Shown here: piece by piece, positions 36,964-45,872 of the stretch | How the letters are laid out: every line of letters begins with the position of its first letter | Numbering within the stretch: position 1 is the stretch's first letter | Source of the DNA: Pseudanabaena galeata CCNP1313 | Lineage (GTDB): Bacteria > Cyanobacteriota > Cyanobacteriia > Pseudanabaenales > Pseudanabaenaceae | DNA length: 64,000 bases | Assembly (NCBI RefSeq): GCF_029910235.1 | Contig: NZ_CP112874.1 | Location: 2,294,001 to 2,358,000 of the forward strand | Direction: 5' to 3' | Notes under the pieces: model-generated | The model's input: only the letters and a program-made list of their open reading frames with translations | What the model was told of the DNA's origin: nothing | Database searches by the model: none | Made by a program: the position numbers and the translations under genes

Positions 36964-37971
36964 ATGAGAAGACTATACTTTTTATTACCAGGGACGACTG
37001 ATAAATTTGCTTGTGGGGGCTTATGGGCTGAGCTAAAAACGCTGGAATTAGTTAAAAAAGTTTGTCCTGCGGAAGTAGTCACCTATCGTCAACGAGAGCA
37101 AGGACATTTATGGCTAGATGATTTGCTGAAGGGTGGTGATACATTTCAAGCTTTGGATGATGTGATTTTTGTGATGAGTTGGGGGTTTGATGTTGCCAAG
37201 CTAGCTCCTAAACTAAAACGTTTAAATGCGATTTACCATGCCCATAGCGCAGGTTATGGATTTAATTTACCCGCTAGCGTGCCAATTATTACCGTCAGTC
37301 GTAATACGCTCGGATATTGGGGACAGCGATCGCCGCATTCGTTAATTTATTATTTACCAAACGAGATTTCCGACAAGTTTCAAAATTGGCAAGGCGATCG
37401 CGATATAGATGTACTGGTTCAGGCTCGCAAATCATCTAGTTATCTGATGCGCCAATTGATTCCTTCGCTCCAGCAAAAATGCCGCTTAGAAGTAATTGAT
37501 TATTATGTTGAAGATTTAGAAGGATTGTTTAATCGCGCTAAGGTCTATCTATATGATTCCGCAGAATATTGGGCAGTTCAAGGTGTTACCGAAGGATTTG
37601 GGCTACAACCAATGGAAGCTTTAGCCTGTGGCTGCCAAGTTTTTTCGAGTGTCAATCATGGCTTATCAGATTATTTAGATCCTGCTTTTAACTGTTACAA
37701 GATTGCAGGATATTCACAAGAGTTTGATATGCAAAGGATTCTCAGAGTGATTCAGACCAATCAAAAGTTATCTTTGTCGCCAACATTATTAGATGAGTAT
37801 CGTGCTGAAAATATCATCAAGCGGTTACAGGTAATTTTGACGGAATTAAATGAGTTTTTTGATCACAAGCAGTTATACCAAAGTAATATTCCCAGCTTGG
37901 GTTATTGGCAAGTAATGAACCTGCGATCGCAGAGAATATTGGCAAAAATCAAAAAGAGACTTAAATTTTAG
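36964..37971 (+). CDS. GT-B fold glycosyltransferase-like protein
   Basis: The 335-residue protein opens LYFLLPGTTDKFACGGLWAE and contains the donor-binding signature of family 4 glycosyltransferases (GVTEGFGLQPMEALACGCQVFSS, then NHGLSDYL). The N-terminal domain has VSRNTLGYWGQRSPHSLIYYLPNEI. It probably transfers a sugar to a surface polysaccharide or lipid. Substrate unknown; no polysaccharide cluster surrounds it. The gene is divergent from the membrane protein and convergent with the cold-shock protein gene. Confidence 0.75.
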   Translation: MRRLYFLLPGTTDKFACGGLWAELKTLELVKKVCPAEVVTYRQREQGHLWLDDLLKGGDTFQALDDVIFVMSWGFDVAKLAPKLKRLNAIYHAHSAGYGFNLPASVPIITVSRNTLGYWGQRSPHSLIYYLPNEISDKFQNWQGDRDIDVLVQARKSSSYLMRQLIPSLQQKCRLEVIDYYVEDLEGLFNRAKVYLYDSAEYWAVQGVTEGFGLQPMEALACGCQVFSSVNHGLSDYLDPAFNCYKIAGYSQEFDMQRILRVIQTNQKLSLSPTLLDEYRAENIIKRLQVILTELNEFFDHKQLYQSNIPSLGYWQVMNLRSQRILAKIKKRLKF

Positions 37972-37998
37972 TTTGCCGATGTCTAGTTTTGGCTTCTT

Positions 37999-38586
37999 TT
38001 ATCTCGGTGCTTTCTTCCAACCATTAGCGATCGCCTCAGCCTCTGTGCAGAACCATCGCTCTCCTTTGCTGACATCAATGTTGGTTATAGCGTAATCTTC
38101 CATGTTTGGCAGATGATATAACTTACTCCCTGAACTGACAGAAATATTGCCTTTAATATTGCAACCACGCATAAAGTTCATGGCAGGAGAAATTAAGCTA
38201 ATCCCTAAGCCAATCAAAAATATGACAGGGATCACCTTCTGTATTGCTCCATGCGTATTGAGCTTGTTGATTTGTGTATTTCTATTTATTTGTTTACCTG
38301 TAGATTGCTTATTAGACGTTTGATTAGAATTACGCAATCTTTGATTTGATCCTGTAGGTTGGTTGAGTACACCTTGAATTGAAGCTTTAGAAGCCCGTAT
38401 TTTTCCGTTTTCTTCGGTAACTTTTTCGTAAAAGATAGTATCTCCCACGATGGGACGACGACTTGCACCTTTTAACACACTGATATGTAAGAAAACTTCT
38501 TTACTCCCATCATCAGGTTTAATAAATCCAAACCCTCGATCATCTTTCCAAGTTGTTAATTGCCCCTGATGTGGAAAAGATTGCAT
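37999..38586 (-). CDS. Cold-shock domain - transmembrane - sunset-domain protein
   Basis: The 195-residue protein begins with a cold-shock domain (1-70; RGFGFIKPDDGSKEVFLHISVL contains both RNA-binding motifs). A Ser/Asn/Gln-rich linker (75-112) leads to one transmembrane span (VIPVIFLIGLGISLISPAM). The C-terminal CNIKGNISVSSGSKLYHLPN...ERWFCTEAEAIANGWKKA is the module often called the sunset domain. Cold-shock domains are usually tethered to DUF1294 membrane segments in bacteria; this combination differs. If the topology is standard, the nucleic-acid-binding domain is cytoplasmic and the C-terminal domain is outside. Function unknown. Confidence 0.78.
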   Translation of the reverse strand: MQSFPHQGQLTTWKDDRGFGFIKPDDGSKEVFLHISVLKGASRRPIVGDTIFYEKVTEENGKIRASKASIQGVLNQPTGSNQRLRNSNQTSNKQSTGKQINRNTQINKLNTHGAIQKVIPVIFLIGLGISLISPAMNFMRGCNIKGNISVSSGSKLYHLPNMEDYAITNIDVSKGERWFCTEAEAIANGWKKAPR

Positions 38587-38656
38587 AAAATATCGTTATT
38601 TTGTCTTTTTTCTAGATTAACCCAAAATGTCAATTTGTGATAATTACCTTAGTAAT

Positions 38657-38782
38657 AGCAGTAATTATCATTATGAAACCGACTTTAGAGTTTACTTTGG
38701 CGATGTAAACTCTAAAGTCGGTTTTTGCAAGTCAGCCATTGGCGGACTTGCAAAAACAATTTTTATAAAGAGAATTGCTGCT
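38657..38782. repeat. Double-palindrome repeat with AATTCTCATTAT ends, copy 2
   Basis: Ends AGCAGTAATTATCATTATG and TTTTATAAAGAGAATTGCTG; inside are AACCGACTTTAGAGTTTAC with its complement and TTTTTGCAAGTCAGCC / GGCGGACTTGCAAAAA. Same design as 20760-20890, different inner stems. Confidence 0.65.
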
Positions 38783-38807
38783 TGTATAGGGACTTATACT
38801 TTTTCCC

Positions 38808-39275
38808 CTAAGCAATTAGCCAACAAGTGAGTGCCGCCGCGATCGCATCCGCCGCATCATCAGGACGTGGAATCGCATCAAGACTTAACTCCCGCTTTAC
38901 TGCTTCCTGTACATCACTTTTATCAGCATTGCCATGACCAGTGAGAGCTTGCTTGATCTGTGGTGGAGAAAACTCAATCGGTTCAATATTGTGTTGATTG
39001 AGAACTAATACGATTACGCCTCTAGCTTGAGCCACATTTACCAAGTTTCCCATTCGATAAAAGAATAACTTTTCCATTCCCACCACTTGCGGTTGGAACT
39101 GCTCGATCAGCGTATGCATATCTTCATAAATAGTCTTAAGGCGATCGCCAATCGGTGTTTGCTTCGGTGTCACAATTGTGCCAAATTCTAAGAGTTTTGG
39201 TGTGGCAGGTTTGTCAACCTCAATTAAGCCAAACCCCACAATTGCCAATCCTGGATCAATCCCTAAAATTTTCAT
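38808..39275 (-). CDS. ruvC: Holliday junction resolvase RuvC
   Basis: RuvC resolves Holliday junctions with RuvAB during recombination. The start at 39275 gives 155 residues and [16 protein letters not shown], the standard N-terminus; the longer frame adds 24 unlikely residues. The catalytic acidic residues are Asp7, the Glu in [10 protein letters not shown] and the pair in [13 protein letters not shown]. The [14 protein letters not shown] segment is also typical. No ruvA or ruvB is nearby. Confidence 0.94.
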   Translation of the reverse strand: MKILGIDPGLAIVGFGLIEVDKPATPKLLEFGTIVTPKQTPIGDRLKTIYEDMHTLIEQFQPQVVGMEKLFFYRMGNLVNVAQARGVIVLVLNQHNIEPIEFSPPQIKQALTGHGNADKSDVQEAVKRELSLDAIPRPDDAADAIAAALTCWLIA

Positions 39276-39581
39276 ATTAGCAATCCTAGCAGAATCTTTG
39301 CCCACAACACATAAATCCTCAAAACAGAAGGTCTTGCGAAACCTCACTATCAGTCTTAAAGATCTAGATTGAGATTTTTATTGTCTACATGTGTCGTGTA
39401 AAAACTTAATCTAAGATGGTTTTGAGATATCTGTAAGGCTTTTAAGCTATAATGGCAGAGTGTTTTTGAGTCTTTATTCAAAAGACATCCTAAAACACCA
39501 TCAAAAGCGCCCCTAAAATCATTTTTTAGAGCTTTAAAAAAATCCATAAAAGCGACATAATTTTTGGAGTTGTTTACCTTC

Positions 39582-42500
39582 ATGCCTGAGATCGTTACAG
39601 AAACTTACAATGCCAATCAGATCCAAGTACTTGAGGGTCTAGAAGCAGTTCGTAAACGACCTGGGATGTATATCGGCACAACTGGGCCAAAAGGATTACA
39701 TCACCTCGTTTTTGAGGTCGTTGACAACAGCGTAGACGAAGCCCTTGCAGGACATTGCGATCGCATTTTAGTTGAGCTTCTGCCCGATGGCTCTGTACAA
39801 GTCTCCGACAATGGGCGCGGTATCCCCATTGACATTCACCCCAAAACTGGTAAATCAGCCCTCGAAACTGTACTGACTGTTCTCCACGCTGGTGGTAAAT
39901 TCGGCGATGGCGGCTATAAAGTATCAGGTGGTTTACATGGTGTCGGAATTTCCGTAGTTAATGCCCTATCGGAATGGGTGGAGGTATCAGTATGGCGCTT
40001 GGATACAGTCTATACCCAAAGATTTGAGCGCGGTTTTCCTGTTAGCGATCTCATCCCTAGCAAGAGTCAAGAAACAAGGCGCGGTACACAGGTGCGTTTC
40101 AAGCCTGATCCGCAAATCTTCACTACTCAAACTGAATTTGAATACGACATTCTCGCTAGCCGCCTCAAAGAGCTTGCCTATCTCAATGCTGGCGTAAAAA
40201 TCGAATATTGCGATCGCCGTGGTGCAGAACTTCGCACCGATATCTATTGTTATGAAGGTGGTATTCGCGAATACGTCGCCTACATGACCCGCGACAAGGA
40301 ACCGATTCATACTGACATTATTTATGTGAATGGTGAACGCGATAATGTGGTGGTGGAAGTTGCTTTGCAATGGTGCATTGACTCCTACAACGATAATGTT
40401 CTCGGTTTTGCCAATAACATCCGCACCATTGATGGTGGTACGCACCTTGAGGGTCTAAAAACGGTTTTGACCCGCACAATGAATGCCACAGCACGCAAGC
40501 TGAAAAAGCTCAAAGATGGCGACTCAAATCTGGCTGGGGAAAACGTCCGTGAAGGTCTAACGGCGGTGATTTCGGTCAAAGTTGGCGATCCAGAATTTGA
40601 AGGGCAAACTAAAACTAAACTAGGCAATACTGAAGTGAGAGGTATTGTTGATTCCTTTGTGGGTGAAGTTCTCAATGAATATCTTGAGTTTCATCCTGCG
40701 GTGGCAACTTCGATTATTGAGAAAGCGCTACAAGCCTTTAACGCTGCGGAAGCCGCCCGTCGCGCCCGTGAGCTAGTCCGTCGGAAATCCGCCCTAGAGT
40801 CTTCGACCTTACCTGGAAAGCTTGCCGATTGTAGTTCTCGCGATCCCAAAGAATCCGAAATCTTCATTGTTGAGGGAGATTCTGCAGGCGGCTGTTTTGA
40901 GGGTGACACGCTCGTTGCCTTAGCTGACGGACGAAATATTAGTTTCAAGCAACTGGTAGAAGAAGAACAGTCTGGCAAGCAAAACTTCTGCTATACGATT
41001 CGCAACGATGGCACGATTGGAGTTGAGCGGATTATCAATGCCAGAATTACTAAGCAAAATGCTGAGGTAATTCGTGTCACTTTAGATAATGGTAAGCAGC
41101 TAATTTGTACGCCTGATCATCCTTTTATGCTGCGCGATCGCACCTACAGGGCGGCGGCTGAACTGACAACTGAAGATTCTTTAATGCCGCTCTATCGCAA
41201 GCTTTCCAGTAAAGCAGATAAGGGTATTACCATTGATGGTTACGAGATGGTGTGGAATCCCAAATCTGATGGTTGGTTGTTCACGCACATGATCGCAGAT
41301 TGGTATAACCGCTATCAAGGTGCTTACCAAGCCGAAGATGGAGAACATTGTCATCATCTTGATTTCAATAAACTTAATAACAATCCAACTAATCTCAAAC
41401 GTTTACCAAAGTTAGAGCATTTGCAATTGCATCAAGTTCACATTGCCAAAACCTTGCATCGTCCTGAAGTCATCGAGAAATGTCGTCAATTAAAAACTAC
41501 GGCGGAATTTCGCGATCACATGAGTCAGAGAATGCAAGAACCTGCAACCAGAGAAATCCTCTCGCAACAGGCAAAAGCACAGTGGCAAGATGCTGAATAC
41601 AAAGCCTATATGACTGCGAAGTGGCGTGAATTTTATGAGGGCAATCCTGATTATAAACAACAAAATTACCAGCAGTTAGATCAAAGTCAGCGCGAATATT
41701 GGAGCAATCCTGAACATCGTCAGCAGCAATCTACAAGAACAAAAGAATTTTTCGCCCAAAATCCTGAAGCAAAACAACGTTTATCAGAAATTGCCCAACA
41801 ACAATGGCAAGATAGCGATTTGATCGATTGGCGGCGTGTAAAAACTCAAGAGCAATGGACAGATAGCTTTAGGGCGAAACGTAAAGCTGCCTTGCAACAA
41901 ACCTACTACCGCAAAACCTTAGCTGCCCTTAAGCAAGTTGCAATTGAGAATGGTTGTCTTGATTTAGATGCCTATCGTGCTCATCGGATTGATACCCGCG
42001 ATAAATCTCTTCTGAAATTTGAGACATTCTGCGATCGCTATTTTGAAGGTAATTCTGAACTTGCGATTGAGGCGGTTGCTAATTACAATCACCGCATTGT
42101 CAAGATTGAGAATCTAACCGAGCGCATTGATGTTTATGACATCGAAGTGCCAAACACTCACAACTTTGCGCTTGCTAGTGGTGTATTTGTACATAACAGC
42201 GCTAAGCAAGGACGCGATCGCCACTATCAGGCAATTCTTCCATTGCGTGGTAAAGTTCTCAACATTGAGAGAGCCGATGACAGCAAGATTTATAAAAACA
42301 ATGAAATCCAAGCCCTGATTACAGGTTGCGGGTTGGGGATTAAAGGTGAAGACTTTAATGAGTCCCAACTGCGCTACCACAAAATCATCCTCCTTGCTGA
42401 TGCGGACGTTGACGGAGCGCACATTCGGACATTGTTGCTGACATTCTTCTATCGCTATCAGCGAGAATTGCTTGATCGCGGCTTTATCTATATTGGATGT

Positions 42501-42821
42501 CCTCCACTATATAAATTAGAGCGTGGTAAAACCGCTCAGTACTGCTATAGCGATAACGACTTACAGAAATTAATTGCCACCTTCCCACCCAATGCGAATT
42601 ACAACATTCAGCGCTTTAAAGGTTTAGGCGAAATGATGCCTCAACAGCTATGGGAAACGACAATGAACCCAGCCACGCGATCGCTCAAACGTCTCACCAT
42701 CGAAGATGCTGCCGAAGCCGATCGCATCTTCACGATTTTGATGGGTGATAAAGTTGCGCCACGCCGTGAGTTTATTGAAACCTATGGTTCCAAACTAGGA
42801 CTTGCGGACTTGGATATCTAA
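39582..42821 (+). CDS. gyrB: DNA gyrase subunit B precursor containing an intein
   Basis: GyrB supplies the ATPase and TOPRIM parts of gyrase, which supercoils DNA. The ATG at 39582 (MPEIVTETYNANQIQVLEGL) is preferred over the frame start 18 bases upstream. Extein motifs: VVDNSVDEALAGHCDRI and DNGRGIPIDIHPKTG (ATP site), GLHGVGISVVNALS, and TOPRIM EGDSAGG and DADVDGAHIRTLLL. A 435-residue intein (40893-42197) splits EGDSAGG from SAKQGRDR. Removal leaves a 644-residue GyrB, normal for cyanobacteria. The stop overlaps a strong hairpin. No gyrA or recF is adjacent. Confidence 0.96.
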   Translation: MPEIVTETYNANQIQVLEGLEAVRKRPGMYIGTTGPKGLHHLVFEVVDNSVDEALAGHCDRILVELLPDGSVQVSDNGRGIPIDIHPKTGKSALETVLTVLHAGGKFGDGGYKVSGGLHGVGISVVNALSEWVEVSVWRLDTVYTQRFERGFPVSDLIPSKSQETRRGTQVRFKPDPQIFTTQTEFEYDILASRLKELAYLNAGVKIEYCDRRGAELRTDIYCYEGGIREYVAYMTRDKEPIHTDIIYVNGERDNVVVEVALQWCIDSYNDNVLGFANNIRTIDGGTHLEGLKTVLTRTMNATARKLKKLKDGDSNLAGENVREGLTAVISVKVGDPEFEGQTKTKLGNTEVRGIVDSFVGEVLNEYLEFHPAVATSIIEKALQAFNAAEAARRARELVRRKSALESSTLPGKLADCSSRDPKESEIFIVEGDSAGGCFEGDTLVALADGRNISFKQLVEEEQSGKQNFCYTIRNDGTIGVERIINARITKQNAEVIRVTLDNGKQLICTPDHPFMLRDRTYRAAAELTTEDSLMPLYRKLSSKADKGITIDGYEMVWNPKSDGWLFTHMIADWYNRYQGAYQAEDGEHCHHLDFNKLNNNPTNLKRLPKLEHLQLHQVHIAKTLHRPEVIEKCRQLKTTAEFRDHMSQRMQEPATREILSQQAKAQWQDAEYKAYMTAKWREFYEGNPDYKQQNYQQLDQSQREYWSNPEHRQQQSTRTKEFFAQNPEAKQRLSEIAQQQWQDSDLIDWRRVKTQEQWTDSFRAKRKAALQQTYYRKTLAALKQVAIENGCLDLDAYRAHRIDTRDKSLLKFETFCDRYFEGNSELAIEAVANYNHRIVKIENLTERIDVYDIEVPNTHNFALASGVFVHNSAKQGRDRHYQAILPLRGKVLNIERADDSKIYKNNEIQALITGCGLGIKGEDFNESQLRYHKIILLADADVDGAHIRTLLLTFFYRYQRELLDRGFIYIGCPPLYKLERGKTAQYCYSDNDLQKLIATFPPNANYNIQRFKGLGEMMPQQLWETTMNPATRSLKRLTIEDAAEADRIFTILMGDKVAPRREFIETYGSKLGLADLDI
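40893..42197 (+). other. GyrB intein with HNH homing endonuclease
   Basis: This 435-codon in-frame insertion starts at Cys (CFEGDTLVALADGR, block A) and ends VFVHN followed by Ser (block G), so splicing should proceed by the standard Cys1/Asn/Ser+1 route. Block B is CTPDHPFML; block F is RIDVYDIEVPNTHNFAL. The middle carries an HNH nuclease motif (GEHCHHLDFNKLNNNPTNLKRL). It is followed by repeated helical units (EFYEGNPDYKQQ, EYWSNPEHRQQQ, EFFAQNPEAKQR) like modular DNA-binding motifs of homing enzymes. The insertion site is the one used by the Synechocystis GyrB intein. Confidence 0.95.
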
Positions 42822-42857
42822 ATAAAAAAGGCGGCGCAATGCGCCGCCTTTTTTATT
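42821..42857. terminator. Terminator of gyrB
   Basis: AATAAAAAAGGCGGCGC pairs with GCGCCGCCTTTTTTATT around AAT, with a T-rich 3' arm. It begins on the last base of the gyrB stop codon. Confidence 0.8.
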
Positions 42858-42862
42858 GATTG

Positions 42863-43140
42863 ACTGATGTTACGTGGAACTCAGATAATGAACCTCTTGC
42901 TGCTAGCTAATAGCGAAGCAGGGCAACCACGGGGGGATTGCCCCTACTCCAATAATTTAGATTTTTGTAGGGGCTGTGCCCCCGTGCCAGCCCTAGACTT
43001 AGATGATCGTAGGAATTCTATCCACGTAATACCAATTCACGAAAGTGTGGCAACACTTTTGTGAATTAAAAACCAAACCCAGTAAGGGTTTTAAAAACAC
43101 AAAATGGCTACGCCATTTTGTGTTTTGGTATAACATCAGT
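42863..43140. mobile_element. ACTGATGTTACGTGGAA element, copy 1, with nested MITE
   Basis: Inverted ends ACTGATGTTACGTGGA and TCCACGTAACATCAGT (the right one split by the 101-bp MITE) enclose CAGGGCAACCACGGGG and GGGGCTGTGCCCCCGTGCC. Without the nested MITE it is about 174 bp. GATTG lies on both sides (42858-42862 and 43141-43145), a likely duplication. The TCA of its right end is the stop codon of cobG on the minus strand. Confidence 0.75.
43030..43130 (+). mobile_element. 101-bp MITE with TNA duplication, copy 2 (nested)
   Basis: Starts TACCAATTCACGAAAG and ends GTTTTGGTA, flanked by TAA at 43027-43029 and 43131-43133. It interrupts the right inverted end of the larger element at 42863-43140; removing it with one TAA restores TCCACGTAACATCAGT. 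Confidence 0.9.
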
Positions 43141-44686
43141 GATTGATAAATCCTCTAAAAGTTTGTGTAGAATTTTGACGCTGAGTTTGATAGTTCCGCA
43201 ATAGCTGTTCTACTAACTCAGGTAATTTGTCAGCAGGATATTCCGCATATACTTCTCTACCAAAATTAGAATCACCATCACCTACATAAACTCTATAAGT
43301 CTCTGTATTAGTTCCGCCCATTCCAACCACAGCAATATCACTGGGATGGTGCTGAGCGCAAGACTTTTCACAGCCTGAAACATGGATATTGATCGGTTGA
43401 TCAAGTTGCATACAGCTTTCTAGATAAGTGGCAATCTTCTTAGCATCTGACTGGGTATCAGTATGAGCAGATTTACATCCTTTATAACCAGAACAAGCAG
43501 CGATCGCAGCATAGGGATGATGAGCCGAAATATATAAGCCTAAATTCAAGATCTCCTGCGTTACCTGCTCAAGATCAGCTTCCGCAATATCCGTAATCAG
43601 CAGATTTTGCCAAGGCGTTAACCGCAAAGCTCCACCACCATATTGTTTAGCAAGATTACTTAGACCAGTGAGTTGCTGAGAAGTTAACCTTCCCAATGGA
43701 ACAACCACACCAATATAGAAAAGCCCCGATTGTTTTTGAGAATGAATTCCCAAATGTTGAAAAGACTCTCTCTCTAAGTGGGAACTTATTGCTTCGTTTA
43801 GAGGTGTGATCCCCCTGCCTTCGGCATCCCCCTTGGGAAGGGGAACTTCTAAAGCCCCCCTTCCCAAGGGGGGTAGGGGGGATCTTAGTTTCTCTTCAAC
43901 TAGATCAAGATACTTTTCCACGCCCCAATCATGCAGCAATTCTCGTAATCTCGGAGGACGCGATCGCGAATGTGTTTTCTGCTCTAGCTGTTGCTGCGTA
44001 TATTCTCGATAAACTTCTGTTAGTGCCGCAAGAACTTCTAAGACTTGGTTTTCAGGGATTAACACATTCACTGATGCTGGCGAATCGCCGCGATCGCCTA
44101 ATCCTAAAAGCAAATCAAAATAAATCTCTTGATCAATTTCAACCGCTACCAAACAAATATCATTAGGGAGATCGCTAACCCTAATCGCTTCACCACCATC
44201 AAAACAAATACTAAATTTATTAGAAAGAATCGCTAGTTCGGGATGCTGTAATAGATAGAAATTCCATGCTTTAACCAATGGAATTGTATTGATTTTTGCG
44301 TGAGCATCAATCCCAGCGCTAGGACTAGCCATCATATTCCGCAAGCCGTCGGTGCTTTGGGTGCTAGAAGCAAGTCCATAATCTTGAAAATCTAGTAGCA
44401 CTTCTTCGGGCAAAGCTTGACTAGTGCGGATTTGCAGATTTGCACGATTAGTAATTTGGATTTCGTCATTACCAAATTGATTGACTACCTGTAGTAGCGC
44501 TTCGCACTGAGTAGAAGTAATTAATCCCGCAGGTAAACGGATACGCGAAAGAATGCCATCTTGAGCAGTGGTGGCATTAAAGAGACTGGGACAAATAGCT
44601 GTAGTAGATTGCAATTGAGAATATTCCAAAAAAATATAGATGTCGCCCTCACCCCTAGCCCCTCTCCCAATGGGAGAGGGGAACAT
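43136..44686 (-). CDS. cobG: Precorrin-3B synthase, with in-frame repeat insertions
   Basis: CobG-type enzymes act in aerobic cobalamin synthesis and contain siroheme and a [4Fe-4S] cluster. The core shows ICPSLFNATTAQDGILSRIRLPAG and the cluster cysteines Cys398, Cys404 (CSGYKGC) and Cys439, Cys443 (CEKSC). Residues about 268-295 (RSPLPPLGRGALEVPLPKGD onward) are translated from a dispersed C/G-rich palindrome and are foreign to the family. The first 15 residues (MFPSPIGRGARGEGD) come from another repeat; TTG at 44629 or 44614 may be the true start. The stop codon lies in a MITE end. cobW and hupE lie upstream on the same strand. Confidence 0.85.
   Translation of the reverse strand: MFPSPIGRGARGEGDIYIFLEYSQLQSTTAICPSLFNATTAQDGILSRIRLPAGLITSTQCEALLQVVNQFGNDEIQITNRANLQIRTSQALPEEVLLDFQDYGLASSTQSTDGLRNMMASPSAGIDAHAKINTIPLVKAWNFYLLQHPELAILSNKFSICFDGGEAIRVSDLPNDICLVAVEIDQEIYFDLLLGLGDRGDSPASVNVLIPENQVLEVLAALTEVYREYTQQQLEQKTHSRSRPPRLRELLHDWGVEKYLDLVEEKLRSPLPPLGRGALEVPLPKGDAEGRGITPLNEAISSHLERESFQHLGIHSQKQSGLFYIGVVVPLGRLTSQQLTGLSNLAKQYGGGALRLTPWQNLLITDIAEADLEQVTQEILNLGLYISAHHPYAAIAACSGYKGCKSAHTDTQSDAKKIATYLESCMQLDQPINIHVSGCEKSCAQHHPSDIAVVGMGGTNTETYRVYVGDGDSNFGREVYAEYPADKLPELVEQLLRNYQTQRQNSTQTFRGFINH
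43808..43884. repeat. C/G-rich palindromic repeat inserted in frame in cobG
   Basis: GATCCCCCTGCC ... GGGGGGATC outer arms enclose TCCCCCTTGGGAAGGGGA and CCCCCCTTCCCAAGGGGGG, the same double-hairpin plan as at 9853 and 29312. It adds about 26 codons to cobG without breaking the frame. Confidence 0.8.
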
Positions 44687-44743
44687 GAAAAGCTATTTCT
44701 CCCCCTCTCCCAATGGGAGAGGGGGCAGGGGGGTGAGGGTCTT
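44643..44743. repeat. CCCCTCTCCCAATGGGAGAGGGG palindromic repeats between cobW and cobG
   Basis: Two copies of the stem CCTCTCCC-AAT-GGGAGAGG enclosed by an outer CCCTCACCCC / GGGGTGAGGG pair. The repeat overlaps the annotated 5' end of cobG and the gap after cobW. Confidence 0.75.
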
Positions 44744-45782
44744 ATAAACTTAGCGCCGCTTCAATTTGCGATCGCTCTAAAGATTGACCGATAAATACCA
44801 AACGGGTTTGGCGAGTTTCATCACTAGCCCATAGGCGATCATAGGAAGTCTCAAGGCGATCGCCTACGCCTTGCAACACCATTCGCATCGGCTTATTCGG
44901 GACATTGACAAATCCCTTAATGCGATAGATTTCCTGATCGGCAATCGCTTGTTTTAGCGATGTTAATAACTGAGTCGGCTCAAAGGCGCGATCGGTCACG
45001 ATATTAATCGAATTAATATCATCATCATGCTCATGTTCTTCTTCATGGTCATGATGGCTAGGACGAGAATCGAGATTATCCTCAACCGCAGCATTGAAGC
45101 CCAATAGAATCTCAGAGCTAATTTTGCCTTCATCACAAGCAATTACCTTAACGCCATCGCGCAATTCTTGCTTGAGCCATGAATGGACTTTATTTTGAGC
45201 GTCAGCATCCACCAAATCAGTTTTCGTTAATAAAACCAAATCGGCACAGGCTAACTGATCTTCAAATAGTTCTTCAATGGGAGTTTCATGATCAAGATTG
45301 GGATCTTCCTGACGTTGAGCATTGAGCGCATCCAGATCGCCTACCAATTTGCCACTAGCAACTGCCTCGCAATCCACAACGGCGATCACACCATCAACCG
45401 TTGCACCATTACGAATCTCTTGCCAACGGAAGGCTTGGATTAAGGGTTTGGGTAATGCTAAACCAGATGTTTCGATGAGAATACAATCAATGCGATCGCG
45501 TCTTTTCAATAGTTCCTGCATCGTTGGCAGAAACTCTTCCTGCACGGTGCAGCAAAGACAGCCATTGGTCAATTCCACAATATTCGGTGTAACCTCTGTG
45601 CCATCTTCATCGCAAACGCGACAAGAACGCAGCAAATCACCATCAATGCCGATCTCGCCAAATTCATTCACCAGTACAGCAATGCGCCGACCTTGATTAT
45701 TTTGTAACTGCTCTCGAATGAGGGTAGTTTTGCCACTACCTAAAAAGCCAGTAATCACAGTTACAGGTATTTTCGCTGCCAT
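44742..45782 (-). CDS. cobW: CobW-type GTP-dependent metallochaperone
   Basis: The 346-residue G3E GTPase has Walker A GFLGSGKTT (12-20), the metal-binding CLCC motif (75-78, in ELTNGCLCCTVQEE), Walker B-like ILIETSGLALP, the guanine-specificity LTKTDLVD, and a His/Asp/Glu-rich metal-binding stretch (HHDHEEEHEHDDD, about 243-255). The C-terminal domain (about 260-346) is the COG0523 C domain. Its position between cobG and the cobalamin-riboswitch-controlled hupE points to cobalt delivery for vitamin B12 rather than zinc homeostasis. A hairpin at 45825-45866 lies between hupE and this gene. Confidence 0.9.
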   Translation of the reverse strand: MAAKIPVTVITGFLGSGKTTLIREQLQNNQGRRIAVLVNEFGEIGIDGDLLRSCRVCDEDGTEVTPNIVELTNGCLCCTVQEEFLPTMQELLKRRDRIDCILIETSGLALPKPLIQAFRWQEIRNGATVDGVIAVVDCEAVASGKLVGDLDALNAQRQEDPNLDHETPIEELFEDQLACADLVLLTKTDLVDADAQNKVHSWLKQELRDGVKVIACDEGKISSEILLGFNAAVEDNLDSRPSHHDHEEEHEHDDDINSINIVTDRAFEPTQLLTSLKQAIADQEIYRIKGFVNVPNKPMRMVLQGVGDRLETSYDRLWASDETRQTRLVFIGQSLERSQIEAALSL

Positions 45783-45824
45783 AATTTGTCTCTAAGAATT
45801 TTAAAAAGCCCACATTTTTATAGA

Positions 45825-45866
45825 TTGCGAAGTAGGGGCAATTCACGAATTGCCCCTACTTCGCAA
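45825..45866. repeat. Hairpin between hupE and cobW
   Basis: TTGCGAAGTAGGGGCAATTC pairs with GAATTGCCCCTACTTCGCAA across AC. It may partially terminate or process the hupE-cobW-cobG transcript. Confidence 0.65.
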
Positions 45867-45872
45867 AATAAT

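Noticed and set aside
39356-39583. 75-codon minus-strand frame upstream of gyrB
   Set aside because: It covers the gyrB promoter and start, lacks a plausible ribosome site, and the translation shows no family features.
39987-40445. 152-codon antisense frame inside gyrB
   Set aside because: Shadow of the gyrB coding sequence; gyrB is certain.
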